Shown here piece by piece: positions 23,379-35,806 of a stretch of 64,000 bases of DNA (positions are counted from its first letter, which is position 1; each line of letters opens with the position of its first letter). The notes beneath the pieces were generated by a model. The model made no database searches. It had not been told where the DNA came from and saw only the letters and a list, made by a program, of their open reading frames with translations. Position numbers and translations under genes: made by a program. The stretch is from assembly GCA_029747015.1 (NCBI GenBank), contig JAKOGI010000181.1, positions 186,001 to 250,000 on the forward strand, read 5' to 3'. The DNA comes from Carnegiea gigantea. Taxonomy: Eukaryota > Streptophyta > Magnoliopsida > Caryophyllales > Cactaceae.

Positions 23379-25372
23379 TAGGGGTGTGTAGAAAAAACCG
23401 AATGCGAGAACCGATCCGAAAAACTGAAAAACCGATCAAAAAAACCGGTTAACCGAAGTAAATTATTCGAAATAATCGGTTCGGTTAACCGAACCGAGAA
23501 AAGAAATCGGTTCACGGTTCGGTTACGGTTCGGTTGGTCCAGAAAATGCTGTTAACCGCGGTTAACCGAAAATCGTTTTTTTTTTTTTAATGGGTATATA
23601 AAGTGGGCATTAAAAAAAACCCCTAGACCTTGGCTTTGCTTGCTTTCCACTTTCGAGAATTCCAGATCCAGGCCCCTCTTCACTTCAGTGTTCAGTCTTC
23701 TCTTCTCTTCGGCAGTTCGGCTCATCTTCCCTCTTCCAGACTCCAGTGCCCAGTTGTTCAAGTTTTTCAAGCGCCAGATTGTTCGAGTTGCTCAAGTTTT
23801 CTCCCAGGCCCGAGCCGCACGATTCAACTTTTCTGGGTATGGTTTCAATTTGTTTCAGGTTGTTTATGTATGAGTATGGTTTCGATTAGGTTGGATTTGT
23901 CTGGGTTTTGATTTGGTTCGATTTTTGTTTCAATCTATCTGGTTTGGATTTCTTGTTTCGATTTGCTGTTTCACTATGGCTGGGTTTCGATGTGTGGTGT
24001 GAATTTATTGTTTCGATTTTTCTGATATGTGATTGTCAATTTGTCATCCATGTTGCTTCGATTTGTACTCTAGGCCTTTTTCTGAGCTGGTTTTAATTTC
24101 TGATTTTGGTTCATTTTCTGGTTGCGATTTGTATGTTGCTTCGAATCCAATTCGTACTGGGTTTAATTTCTGATTTTGGTTCATTTTCTAGTTTCAATTT
24201 GTATGTTGCATCGATATGTACTCTAGGGCCACCACCACCAAGAATTGAAGCTCTTAACCTTAACAACAAATTGGGGTTGTTGTCTTGTTGATGCTTTGAT
24301 AGGGTGTAGTAGCAGGCAGCAGCTGCTGGTGGTGATTTCTATCTCTTTTTTTGTTTGCTTCAAAGGGGTTTAAGAAGGTAGCTGTTGAGTCTAGGGCCTT
24401 TTCTGCTTTGAGCTAGTGTTACATATCTGGTTTCGACTTGTTGTTGCATTTTCGACTTGGTTCATTTTAGAATAACTCGATTTTGTTGACTTGTTGTTGT
24501 ATGCTTATTAAGTGATTGACATTTTGGCATGTTTGATTCAGCATTCAGGGACTAAATGTTTTCAACCTCTAGTAACAACATGGATGATATTCATGTGAAC
24601 ATAAGTGATGGTGGAAGTGAGGGTGAAGACACTGAAATGGAGATGGAGGAGGAGGAGGAGGAGCCAGAGCTAGATCTAGAACCAGAGCAACAGGAAGTTC
24701 TACAAAAGAAGATTAAAACAGAGCATAAAAAGCAGCGAAGTACTAGTGCTGCTAAGCCACCTCAGCCCAGCGTAAGTGGTACTAGGAGAAAATCCAAATA
24801 TTGGTCTCATTTTCATCGCACAACTGATCCAGGGGCTGTCAAATGCTACTTTCTTTTTATCATGTGTTCTAGTTTATAATTTAGACGTCTATGTATTTTT
24901 ACCCCCTTTCCCCAGGACATTTTGTGTTGGTTATGGTGGTTATGGTCCTTATAGACTTATGGATATTGTTGTTTTCATTTCAAGTCTGTAATCCCTTCTC
25001 CCCAGCCCTAGGACTCTTGCTGTTTGAAACTGAGTATTTGCTACTTGCTACTGTTGGTCTGTTGGACAGTTGGACTGCTTCTGCCTTATGCTGCCTGTTG
25101 CTACTCTTGGTTATGTGTACCAAATTTAGGTTTTTTTTTTTTTTTAGTACTCTGGTTAACCGTTAACTGAACCGGAAGTCTGGTTAACTGATCCGAAAAT
25201 GCAGTTAACCGAATGTTTCGGTTCGGTTACGGATCGAATGTTGGCCGATCCGAAAATTCGGTTAACCGAGAAATCGGTTAACCGCAAATTTCGGTTCGGT
25301 TACGGTTCGGTGTTTTCACTAACCGAATTTTCGGTTAACCGGTTTTCGGTTAACCGGTTTTGCACACCCCTA
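23379..25372 (+). mobile_element. Non-autonomous hAT element, 1994 bp, TSD CCAAGAAG
   Basis: Terminal inverted repeat TAGGGGTGTG at the left and CACACCCCTA at the right (CAAAACCGG just inside), flanked by a perfect 8-bp duplication CCAAGAAG (23371-23378 and 25373-25380). Both ends contain clusters of GGTTAACCG/CGGTTCGGTT, about 200 bp on each side, which look like transposase-binding subterminal repeats. Between them is about 1.5 kb of promoter, leader and the start of a transposase, then the coding region is missing. Eight-base duplications and TAGGGRTG-like ends are typical of Ac-type hAT elements. Confidence 0.9.
24556..24879 (+). pseudogene. Truncated hAT transposase N-terminus (start of a BED zinc finger)
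   Basis: ATG at 24556 opens a 107-codon frame: Ser/Asp start, a run of acidic residues (EMEMEEEEEEPELDLEPEQ), a basic linker, then RRKSKYWSHFHRTTDPGAVKC. The last part matches the start of the BED zinc finger of Ac/DAYSLEEPER-type transposases (K-S-x-W-x-H-F ... A-x-C). The second half of the finger and all of the catalytic domain are absent. It is an internal deletion derivative and needs a partner element to move. Pyrimidine-rich sequence with repeated TTCGATTTG upstream (23640-24500) looks like leader and intron. Confidence 0.7.
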
Positions 25373-25380
25373 CCAAGAAG

Positions 25381-26501
25381 CCAAAAACTCATATTTCAAT
25401 ATCTAGACATCATATTGAACAGGGGCCTAGGAACAGGACTAGAGGAAGATAATTAACCAGTGTCCTGTCCACTTACTATTGAACAGGGGGGTGAGATACC
25501 ATGAACTAGAGCATTGGAAATTCGGTGGTGAGGGAAATAAGTATTTTCGGCATGCTACAGGACAATTATATGCTATTTCAAGAGATTTGGCTACTTATAT
25601 AGCAATTAACCAGTGAGTTGGCAATGGTTTTGGCATTTTTACGTCTACATTTCTGCATTATGTCACTGTTTTATTCAAACATCTAGCCCCTAAAATCTCT
25701 CCCAGGAGTGCTTTTGAGGATCATACTAACAAAGACTCCTTTTGTCTTGGAGGAGGGAAGAAATAAAGGGACTGTGCATATGCATGGGTACTTTTGTCCC
25801 CACATAAGTTGGAGTGTCAACCAACATACATGGGTACTAAGCCAACAGAAATTGGGGAAACCGCAATCGTCAAGCAAACAATAGTAATCGAGTGCTAAAT
25901 CCCAAGCACTGTCATCATATGAAGTTCGTTCATGGACAAATTTCCAACCGAGAAACTCATCCAACACAAATTCAGACACTCATCCACAAGCAATCAAAAA
26001 TCGAAGGTGAAACCTCACAATTAATCGAAGAAGAAGCCGAGGTAAGAGAGAGAAATTGGAACGGAGGGATGAATCAAACAGACCCAGACAATCTACAAAC
26101 CTCACAATTAAACAATTGAAATAAATTGACTAAATCAATTAGATATTTCAAAACCCCACAATATACCAAAACCTTCGGTGAATCCGACGTTCCGGTGACA
26201 CCAGCAACAAAATAGGGCAGATTTCATGCCTGGATAGGACACCGGCATGACGGCTACCTCGGTGGAATCCGCAACGGCGGCAGTGAGGGAGGAGAAGAAG
26301 AAACCCAATGACGCAACTAGCAGCCGATCAAGAAGAAACCCAGAAACGCCGATGGTATTTTCTGATGCAAGGAGAATATGGATAATGCAAGGAGAAGAGG
26401 AGGAGATTAGCCACGTTCGAGACACCAGAAGCTAAAGAAACCCAGCGACAGGTTTTTTGATGTCTCACACTGTTAATTTTGGGCAAAGTCATACCTAATT
26501 A
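25381..26501. other. CACTA sequence between hAT and Harbinger insertions
   Basis: About 1.1 kb with no firm gene. The stretch 26150-26460 has more G+C than its surroundings and many CGG/GCGG motifs. A minus-strand open frame (26135-26425) and a plus-strand one (26247-26435) cross it, but neither matches a family I know. It could be a captured exon or the element's own GC-rich leader. Confidence 0.4.
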
Positions 26502-27479
26502 GGTACCTGTTTGGCCTAACTTAAATCTAAGCTTTTAACCTTAAGAAATAGAAACTAAGTCAAACATACAATTCTCAGAAACTAAAAACTGTTTTTAAAA
26601 ATCAATTTGTTGAATAATTGCCTCTAGAACAAAAGCGAGAATTTGCTGCTTCCACTCCTACAAAACAGGCGAGCATCCCGGCCAAAGAATATGCTAATTA
26701 ACAGCTACAAATACCCACAGCTTGCCCCTATCTTCAATTCATATCAACCTGCAGTATTACTCACTCTCCATCATCTTCCATATAAGTCTTCTTTACAACT
26801 TTGTTTAGATCAATATGACTCCATCTCATCATTATCATACAACACCATACCCAAAGAAGGAGATAAGTGCCATTAATCCATGCTTATCTAATAATTTTAT
26901 TCTTTTAACATTCATAATTGATAGTCTCTGTTCTTGGTGGGGGAGGAGTGGAATGAACATATAATTCATACTACTCAGACAAACAATAGACTTTGAAATG
27001 GTATGCCAATCCATGTTACAAATTTTTTGAAATATGTTTTTGTATTGGTCTGGACCAGGGATTTAAAACTCGGCTGTTCCGTCCCGGAACGTCCAATGTG
27101 AAACAGAATTTCAGTTGGACGAATTGAAAACCACCGAATAATCAGTGTGACAAGCTTGTCACCATGGAACGACTGTGTTTCCCATACCGTAACAAGTCAC
27201 GGGCAAATAACTCGCCCAAAAAGGACAAAGATGGATGAAAATGACAGAGGACCAACCGACCAACAAGCGCACAATCTGAAGTAAAGATTTTCAGGGACGA
27301 AATTGTTCTCTAGACAAACATAGAAGACAAAGATGGAGATGAGTGGCGAAAATAGTATATGAATGTCACACAGCCAATATAAATTCACCGTTCGTGTCAC
27401 AAATGGGAAGAACAACAGACCAAGAATTCAGACTTGGCAAAGTGGTGAGCAAAACTCAGATCTGGCAAACGGGAGCAAC

Positions 27480-27890
27480 CATGGAAGGAACACATACCTT
27501 ATTAACGCTATTTCCCTTTTTTTTTTTTGCAGCATCCAAATTCAGACGGTGCCGGTGAAGGGTTCGGCGGCAGAGCGAGAGGGCAAAAGGCCACCGGCAG
27601 TCGAAGGAGGAAGGCAAACAGCGACGCTGAGGAGTGACGAGTGAAGACGAAGGGTGAGCAGTGCTGGTGAAGGTGTAGACCGTAGACGCAAGAGGGAGAG
27701 GGGAGGAGGCCGCCGGCAGTGGAAGCTGTGAATGGCGACGAGGAGGCTGAGGAGCAGGCTGAAGACGAAGGTGGAAGGAGTGAGGGCAGTGAGTCAGTCA
27801 CCAGTGAGGAGGTCGAAGGAGCAGGGTAAAGAGGAGGAGTGAGGCGGTGAGGGTTGACCAGTTGAGCAGGGGTATAAAACCCCATTGAGT
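27480..27890. repeat. GC-rich, internally repeated stretch at the 5' side of the hAT
   Basis: Purine- and G-rich sequence with two related segments: AGGCCACCGGCAGTCGAAGG near 27589 and AGGCCGCCGGCAGTGGAAGC near 27707, each followed by GACGAGTGAAGACGAAGG or GCTGAAGACGAAGG. The 125-codon minus-strand frame across it (27508-27885) is Ser/Pro-rich and of low complexity, so I do not call a gene. Confidence 0.5.
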
Positions 27891-27934
27891 GTTCTAGAAA
27901 CCCAAAATTTAACTGATTCTGCTCAATTATATTA

Positions 27935-28860
27935 TTGTTATCAAGAATTGTTTTGGTAATTATGATATTTTTATGCTACTTATGTGAATTATGTGAATTT
28001 CTGATTATGTTTGTATTAATATATTATGCTAAATATATATATGTTGTTTATGATAATTATGTTATTATTATTATATTTTATGTTAGTTATGTTAATTATG
28101 TCAATTTTTGGTTATATTTATTTTAATTATTATGCTAAATATATACAAGTACGATTTATGATAAATATGTTATTCTTATTATGTTTTATGTTGATTATGT
28201 TAATTATGTGAATTTTTGGTTATGTTTATATTAATTATTATGCTAAATATATATTTATGATAAATATGTTATCGTTATTATGTTTTATGTGAATTATGTT
28301 AATTATGTGAATTTCTGGTTATGTTTATATTAATTATTATGCTAAATATATATATGTTATTTATGATAAATATGTTATCGTTATTATGTTTTATGTGAAT
28401 TATGTTAATTATGTGAATTTTTGGTTATGTTTATATAATTTATTATGCTAAATATATATATGTTATTTATGATAAATATGTTATCGTTATTATGTTTTAT
28501 GTTAATTATGTTAATTATGTGAATTTTTGGTTATGTTTATATTAATTATTATGCTAAATATATAGATATTGTTTATTATAAATATGTTATCGCTATTACG
28601 TTTTATGTTAATTATGTGAATTTTTGGTTATATTTATATTAATGATTATGCTAAATATATATATATTGTTTATTATAAATATGTTATTGTTATTATGTTT
28701 TATGTTAATTATGTTAATTATGTTAATTTTTAGTTATGTTTATATTAATTATTATGCTAAATATTTATATGTTATTTATGATAAATATGTTATCGTTATT
28801 ATATTTTATGTTAATTATATTACCTTTATATTATTTATGATCATATTACATTTCTCTTAA
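27935..28860. repeat. Minisatellite, about eight copies of a 98-108 bp AT-rich unit
   Basis: The anchor ATGCTAAATATA occurs near 28026, 28132, 28240, 28340, 28446, 28552, 28650 and 28753. Each unit also has TGTGAATTTTTGGTTATGTT and TATGTTATCGTTATTATG. The array stands just before the transposase gene of the hAT element. Confidence 0.9.
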
Positions 28861-29069
28861 TTAGGAAAGTTGTGTATCGCTATATGTTAATTATGGCGTT
28901 TTTACATTAAGTGTAAAATCAATTTATGATATTTATATTAAATATGTTATTTTTATGATAATTGACAAAAGTTATTATATTCGTACGTAACTAATGATCA
29001 TGCTACGTTCATGTTACTTAAGTTATTGTTATATTTGTTTTCCCTATATTTTATATAGGTACTATAAAA

Positions 29070-32000
29070 TGTCCGGGTACAGTAGTCGATCAACTGAAGA
29101 TGTGGGATGACATTTTGGTACTGCGGTGGATGGTAACAAAAAGCAAATGCAGTGCAAATTTTGTGATAAGATAATAAAAGGCGGGATCACACGTTTGAAG
29201 CAACACTTAGCACACAAGACGGATGATGTTGCTCCTTGTCTTGAAGTATCTGCTGAGGTTAAAAGAGACATGAATAAGTTACTGCAAGAGTTCAAGGAAA
29301 AAAAGACAGACAAGATTAGAAGGGCTAGAGACTTGGAACAAGAAATCACAATATTAATTAACCGAATTGATGTCGATGAAGACGATGACGAGGACGATGA
29401 TCAGCTATCATTTGCTAGATACCAAAGTCTACAGCAACACCAACTCCATCATGACCAACAAGTGTTTAGAGCAAGTAGGGGTAGGTTTTACAATGAAGGA
29501 GGAAGCAGTCAAGCGACTCAAGCCCCAATGCGTCAATCTGCTACAGTGCGAGAAGGAGGTTCTGGAAAAGGGGTTATGGCATTTATGCCTTTGTCAACCC
29601 CTATGGAGAGACTGTAGGTAGTGGAAATTGATCTTGAAAAAGGCCAAACCAGAACCAAACAATCAAAAGTGAACGCTAGTTGGATGAAAACTGCAAAGAA
29701 GAAGTTGATCAAGGCATTTGGAAGTTGGGTAATTGACAACAACCAACCATTCACAGTTGTTGATTCAATATATACCAATCCACTGCTTGACACCATTCGT
29801 GAAGTTGGTTGGGATGTAAGGGCTCGAGTTCTTATGAACTCGCAGAAATATATCTACCAAAGGCCTGTTAGGAGATAAAGCAATGGATATCAAGATTTGC
29901 CAACATATGGCAGGAAAGAGGGGTCACTATTATGTGCGATGGCTGGTCAAGTATGACCAGGTACAATATGATCAATTTTCTCATCTACTCGAATAGCATC
30001 ACTGTTTATCACAAATCAGTTGATGCATCACATGTCACATGCAAAGACGCTAATTACTACTTGAAGCTAATGAAGAAAGTTGTTGAAGAGGCTGGTGCAG
30101 AGAAAGTCGTGCAAATAGTAACGGACAATGCATCCGCAATGAAGGCTGCGGGGATGAGATTAATGGATGACTATTCCACTCTGTACTAGACGCCGTGTGC
30201 AGCTTATTGCTTGGATCTTATTTTGGAGGACCTTACTAGGAAGACGAACATAGGTAAAGTAATAGAGACAGTGAGGAAGATTTCCAACTATATATACAAG
30301 TATGATTGGACTGTGAATTATATGAAGAAGTTCACCAATGGTCGAGATATTGTTAGAGCTGGCATAACGCGGTTTGCCACTAATTTCGTATCTTTGGAGA
30401 GTGTAGTTAGACATAAAACTGATCCAAGAGATATGTGGGAATCAGTTGAGTGGTAAAACTCTAGATGGGGAAAAGAAAACAATGCACATGCCAAAGAAGT
30501 GCGTGAACTTATTCTATCATCCACCCCTGAAGCTTTGAAATTTTGGAGAAATGCAAATGACGTTCTGAAAGTGCATGAACCTTTGGTAAGGGTTTTGAGA
30601 CTCGTTGATGAAGATGATAAGCCTACGATGAGCTATATATATGAAGCCATGGTTCAGGCTAAGTATACTATAAAGGACAATTGCAGATATTATCAAAGGT
30701 ATTGGGACATCATCGACAGGAGATGGAACTTTCAGTTACACTCCGATCTACATGCTGCCGGTAAAACTAAATTGTCATTCTTTTTCAATTGTTTAATTTT
30801 CTTTATTAGTGATTAAGTAATTATTACATTGCATATAGATTGCTTATGGCCTTCATTAATGTGTGTTGCCTTTTTTTAGGATATTTTTTCAATCCTGAAT
30901 ACATGTATCGAGAACATGAACAAGCCCCCAATGAAGCAGAGATAAGGGCCAGAGTACAAAGAGTGATAATAAGGTTGGAGCCAAATATTGAAACACAAAT
31001 AACAGCAATGAATCAGCTTTTCTTATATAGGCAAGGGCAGGACACTTTTGGAACACCTTTAGCTTAAAGGGCAGTGAAGAACACAATGCCAGGTGGTTAC
31101 ACACTTAACCACAATCGTACTTATATTACATATAAGGGACTTGAAAAACATAACTTATTTTTGTAATTTGTGTAATGTAGCTGAATGGTAGATAACGCAT
31201 GGAGGTTGTGTGCCTGAACTCCAACGCATTGCAGTTTGAATCTTAAGTCAAACAACTTCTACATCTCGTTGTGAGAGAAATTGGAGTATGTTTAGTCAGG
31301 TGTATACCAAGACGCGAAATAGATTGACTACAAAAAGCTCAATCTAATTGTCTACCTCCGTTATAATCAAAACTTGAAACTGCGAAGTCTAGGACGAAGA
31401 AGTCAAGAGCAACTCACTGATTCTTTCACTCCTATCGATGTCGACAACATCTTCGACGATAGTGATCCAATAAATCTGTGGTTGTCAGAAAAAGAGCGAC
31501 CAGTTTTTGAAGGTGATGATTTGCACTGGTTGGATGTGGATGGCCAAGAAGAGGATCATATTATGAACATTGACGATGATGAGGATCGACAATTAGGCAT
31601 CTCTTCTCCATTTCGGTACAGTGTAGATGAACAATCTCAATGTACCCACAATAGTGGGTCTGGAGGCGATTTAAGTCTTCCAAGCACTGCTGATGGAAGT
31701 GGAGATGGAGGGAATGGAGACAATCAAGGTGTCAATGATATTGGTACTTCTCAATCCTCTAGACCATCTTCAAGAGACATTAACCCCACTATGTCTGATC
31801 ACAATAGTAGAAGAGGTGAAGAGCATGAAGAAGAAACAATTGCACATACTTATCGTCGCCTCAGAAAGGCCAAAGATAAAGCAAGCAAAGCTCCGCCTGA
31901 TTATGACAACCAGGTTACGCATAGGTGTCCAGATGAACAACAAATGCCTTCTACTTTTACAGCGCCTGCTAACTGTAATTGGTCATATGGTTCCGACAGT

Positions 32001-32357
32001 TATGATGCTAGTCCATATAACTATGGATATGATCAAACAAATGCAAATTGGGGTACATCGCCTGACCAATCTTACCCCTCTTATGTTGGTAGTGATCCAC
32101 ATCTTCCTTAATCCAATCCAAGCAGTCAAACTTATGACAATTTTCAGGTCTTTAACCACGGGACTATTAATTACAGTGACCATCATTACTACTGTCCCAC
32201 AATTCATGCTGGAGATTCAAGTTCAAGTGGTCAATCTTGGATGGACGCAACATCATCATACTTCTTCCAGCAACAAGGGACAGATAGAGGCTACACGGAA
32301 CATCAAAATGAGGAAACCAATTATCAAGAGCTTGCTCGCCGTTCATTCTGGTGGTGA
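29070..32357 (+). pseudogene. hAT transposase (BED finger, DUF659-like core, hAT dimerisation), decayed
   Basis: ATG at 29070, in the context TATAGGTACTATAAAATGTCCGGG. The BED finger is CKFCDKIIKGGITRLKQHLA (29153-29212). An acidic and Gln/His-rich linker follows. The core carries IMCDGWSSMTR near 29932 and VTDNASAMKAAG near 30117, the DUF659 segment with its W and DNA motif. A GT-AG intron at 30761-30879 splits HAAG from YFFNPEY. The dimerisation domain lies near 31180-31380 (FSQVYTKTRNRLT, LIVYLRYN). An acidic, Tyr/Ser-rich tail runs to 32357. Breaks: TGA near 29113, TAG near 29615, a frame change near 29877, TAG near 30187, TAA near 30454 and 31064, TAA near 32109. The full order of domains is kept. 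Confidence 0.85.
30761..30879 (+). other. Intron of the hAT transposase
   Basis: 119 bp, GTAAAA at the start and TTTTTTTAG at the end. Removing it joins HAAG to YFFNPEY, a conserved junction in this family. Confidence 0.75.
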
Positions 32358-32772
32358 TTATTTGTATTTCAGTTGTGGAGTTTTATTGTGTTATTATATG
32401 AAATATACCATGTTTGCTACTGTGTTATATCTTTTGTCCACTCCTTTATTTGGTTTAAAAAAACTATTGCAATGTTGTATCATTTTCACTATTCTATAAC
32501 ATTACAATTTGCGTCAAAGCTTTTCTTACTTATTTTGTTTGAATATTATCAAAATTGATCCAATCGAATCTACTTAAATCAGAATTATGCTACAAAACAG
32601 TATTACTTATTGAATTATGGTACTAAAATACAAATACAGATGACAAATTCATCTATGTGAACCTTCTCACGCCGCACCGGATGCGATCCGTTCTGCTACC
32701 AGGGCATCCAAGCAATCCCGTGCCAACGAGACCGAAGCGCCCGCATCTGCATTTTAAATTCATAGTCTGGAC

Positions 32773-33780
32773 ATAATTATTTCACCTAAATCTGCAATTC
32801 TGATCTGAATTACTATGCAATGATATTCAGATGGTGGTGAGTTAGTGATGGACTATAGTGGGGTAAATAATAGAGATCAGATGGCTGGAAAGGATTCAGG
32901 AAGAGAGAGAAAGAGAAGAAGAAAGAGAATGTAATTCAAATTGAGCTAAAATTTACATGGTAAAAGGAAGAATGAAGGAAAATAAGTGATGGACGAAAAT
33001 TCAGATAAAGATGAGAAAGCACAGAACATCAAACCCAAACCTGATTGAAATTTTGCTGAAGCTTCTCATTTGTTAGATTAATGCAAAATTGTGAACTAGG
33101 ATTGAGCTAAGTCCAGTCATCTTCACCGCCGATAACCAATTTGGTCACCAGAGAAGATAACAACGATGTGCTTGGCGGTGGGTTATGGTTTGTCCAACTG
33201 ACCCCCCTTTCTTTCTCCGTGTTGTGTGGGTCTCAAGTAGTTGGGCCGTCGAGTTCGGCTGACAGTAGTGCCGGTCACCGATGCGGGTGCCTCCTCCATC
33301 ACCTTCTCTCCCTCTCTCTCTCCCTCTCTTTGGGTGACTGGAGTAAAGATGGGAAAGGAACAGAGCATCAACACAAACCTGATTAAAATATTATTAAAGC
33401 TTCTTATTGGTTAGATTAATGCAAAATTGCTCAAATTGCAATAAGAATCTCATGTCAGCTGAAGATGTTGCTGGGGGAGAAGGAAAACAGGGACGAAAGT
33501 TTTAGCAGTAAAATAAAGAAATGGATTTTTTGTTTATTAAGGAAAACAAAGGGGGATGACATCTTATCTTCAGCTTTTTTTAATTATGATGTGAATGATG
33601 GGATGAAGCATTATTAAAGAAATGTTTGTTGCTTGGTTGTTCCCAGCTCATTGTACATTTTAGTCCTCCACTTTAACATGCCCATTTTTGTGTTTTATAT
33701 GCATTACTTTCAATCTAATAATATTTATTTTTTTATGTTTGTCTAATATTTATAATTGTTTTTTTCATAATATTTTCTAC
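32773..33780. other. Harbinger 5' region between the hAT and ORF1
   Basis: No gene. It contains a direct-repeat pair (listed separately) and a GC-rich stretch at 33120-33350 with a CTCTCTCTC run. It may hold the promoter and leader introns of ORF1. Confidence 0.5.
33006..33429. repeat. Direct repeats of about 86 bp inside the Harbinger element
   Basis: 33006-33091 and 33344-33429 share AAAGATG-GAAA, CAGA-CATCAA-C-CAAACCTGATT-AAAT, AAGCTTCT-ATT-GTTAGATTAA and TGCAAAATTG. The start points are 338 bp apart, with GC-rich sequence between. Confidence 0.75.
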
Positions 33781-34404
33781 TACTTTTGTAGAGTAAGTCA
33801 TCAAATGTTGATCATAAGATACATTTGGCATCATACGGAAATAGAGCGACTTCTTCAAACAATGCTTCTTCTGCTACGAACAAGGTTAAATGTATTCTTG
33901 TATTAACTAATATATTTCTTTATTTAATTGATATTTTAAAGATGGAAATCATATCTAAAATTTTTCTTTTCGTACCATTCTAGGATAAATGACCAATAAA
34001 TCTCAATATTGCTAATGAGTTCTTATCCGGGCAATTTCATATGCAATCGAATCCCTATATGCATGATCAAGTAAGTAACTTTCATGTCATCTTGTTATAT
34101 TTTTTGATAAAATATTTCAATATTATCTAAATTTATTTATTAATAACGATGTTGATATCGTGATTTAATATAACAGTATACGTTAACCTTCAATTAGCAA
34201 CTACCATATTGAAATTAGCCAACCTCTATATTTTATAAGGTCATGCTAACATGTAATGGCAATATATTATTTCTAGTTAGCCCCTATCGTTGCCTTTGTT
34301 TATTTGTGATTTTTCACTTATACTTGAACCTAACTCTTATTAGATTGTTAGTCAAAAGCTCATTATAAAAGGACACAGTTAAAATTCTTTGGGCCCCTCT
34401 CGCC

Positions 34405-35492
34405 AAATTGTGAAGAAAGAAAAGGCAAGTTGGGTTCCTATTGCAACGGAGACTTTCTGTCAAGTTTATGCTGAAGAGGTTCATGCAGGAAATAGACCAC
34501 ATACACATTTCAATAATATAGGATGGGATAATGTGGTTATGAAGTTTCAATGAAGGAGTGCAAGGAATTATGATTATAGACAATTAAAAAATAGGTGGGA
34601 AGCTCTAAAAACTCAATGTAAAGCATGGAAGAAGTTGCTAATGGAGACTGGTTTAGGATGGGATCCCGATAAAAGCACAGCTCTTGTTGACAACTCTTGG
34701 TGGGAGGAAAAAGTAAAGGTTAGTATACCTTTCTAGTACTTCAGATATGTTCTTAGCTATTAATTTGAAGATCACACTAATGTATTTTTTCCGTTTCACT
34801 TTCAGGCTAATCCTGAATACGCTAATTTTCGTGAAGGGGGGTTGACTAATTTAACAGAAATGGATATAATGTTTTCCAATACATTTGCAACCAGGGCGCA
34901 TTCATGGGATCCATATGCACTAGAAGTTAATGAAAATGGAGGGAGGGAGGGAGAAAGAAAGGGAAGATGAGGCAGTAGAGGAAGAGAAGAATGTAGAAGT
35001 TATAAGAAATGTAAGGACTGAAGATAGTGGATATGATGATTACAGGGTTCCGAATGTTAGTTTGAAAAATATTGAGGTTGATAATGTTGATTTTGTTGAA
35101 CAAGATGCTAACAAGAAGAAAAAAGCATCTAGTTCTAAGGAAGGGAAAGAAAAACCAACAAAGAGGATTAAGTCAAAAGTAGGTACTGCTGCAGGTATTC
35201 AAAGTCGGTTAGATCGCATTGTAGAGGCTGCAGAAAGTTTTGTCCCTCATTTCACTGCGACTTCTGTGTCAAATGACATTCCTGGTTGTACAATTACAGA
35301 ATGTATGAATTTGCTAAAAACGCTTCCTTTTGTTGAGCTTGGTAGTGAGCTATATATGCTAGGTGCCCGCTTATTTATCAAGCGACAATATAGGGAGATG
35401 TTTATTGTATTGGAAGACAATGGAGTGAGATTTGCTTGGCTTGAGGACGAGCTTGAGCTCATAAAAGAGGGCAAATGTACTTTTAGACGTTA
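34405..35492 (+). pseudogene. Harbinger ORF1, Myb/SANT-like DNA-binding protein, slightly broken
   Basis: Harbinger ORF1 proteins bind DNA and help the transposase enter the nucleus. Here the SANT-like domain reads ASWVPIATETFCQVYAEEV, then FNNIGWDNVV, then RWEALKTQCKAWKKLL, GLGWDPDK and WWEEKVKANPEYANF, matching the plant Myb/SANT-like family. A GT-AG intron at about 34718-34804 splits VK from ANPEY. The C-terminal part (34930-35492) has a Lys-rich stretch and ends in a helical region (REMFIVLEDNGVRFAWLEDE). Two faults are seen: a TGA near 34552 and a frame change inside the GGGAGGGAGGGAG run near 34940. Earlier exons may lie at 33780-34080. Confidence 0.75.
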
Positions 35493-35806
35493 GTTTTTCT
35501 TTTCTTTTTGTAGAATAATGCATACTACCAAGTACACAACGTTATTAGTGTTTTTTTTGTGTGTTTTATTTAGCACTTAACAACACTACTTTTTTGTTAC
35601 TTTATAGGAAACTTGTTTGGGTGCCATATCTTTTATTTCTATGATATAGTTTTATTACTGTATTAATTATTGTTTATTTTGTCATGTTATGTTTTGATTA
35701 TTGTTGTTAGGATGATGGAATTGATATCACCAAAATTAAAAACACTACTACTGAAAAGGATAAAATGAATTGTGATGACTCAAAAGATGAAAATGAAGAG
35801 ATTGAA

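Larger units (their letters stand above)
27056..32764 (+). mobile_element. Full-length hAT transposon, 5.7 kb, TSD GTCTGGAC
   Basis: A perfect 8-bp duplication GTCTGGAC flanks the element (27048-27055 and 32765-32772). It fits the hAT target preference nTnnnnAn. The ends are CAGGGATTTAAAACTC and, in reverse complement, TATGAATTTAAAATGC, sharing the ATTTAAAA core. Inside are a GC-rich stretch, a minisatellite, and a transposase gene with BED finger, central domain and dimerisation domain. It is nested in the Harbinger element, making it the innermost layer of the nest. Confidence 0.85.

Noticed and set aside
27508..27885. 125-codon minus-strand frame, Ser/Pro-rich
   Set aside because: Low-complexity antisense of an internally repeated GC-rich stretch; no family match.
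27935..28860. Possible CRISPR-like array
   Set aside because: Units of about 104 bp repeat along their whole length without distinct spacers, in a plant transposon; this is a minisatellite.
31693..32499. 268-codon plus-strand frame
   Set aside because: Shifted reading of the hAT transposase tail; the 31374-32111 frame continues the dimerisation domain.
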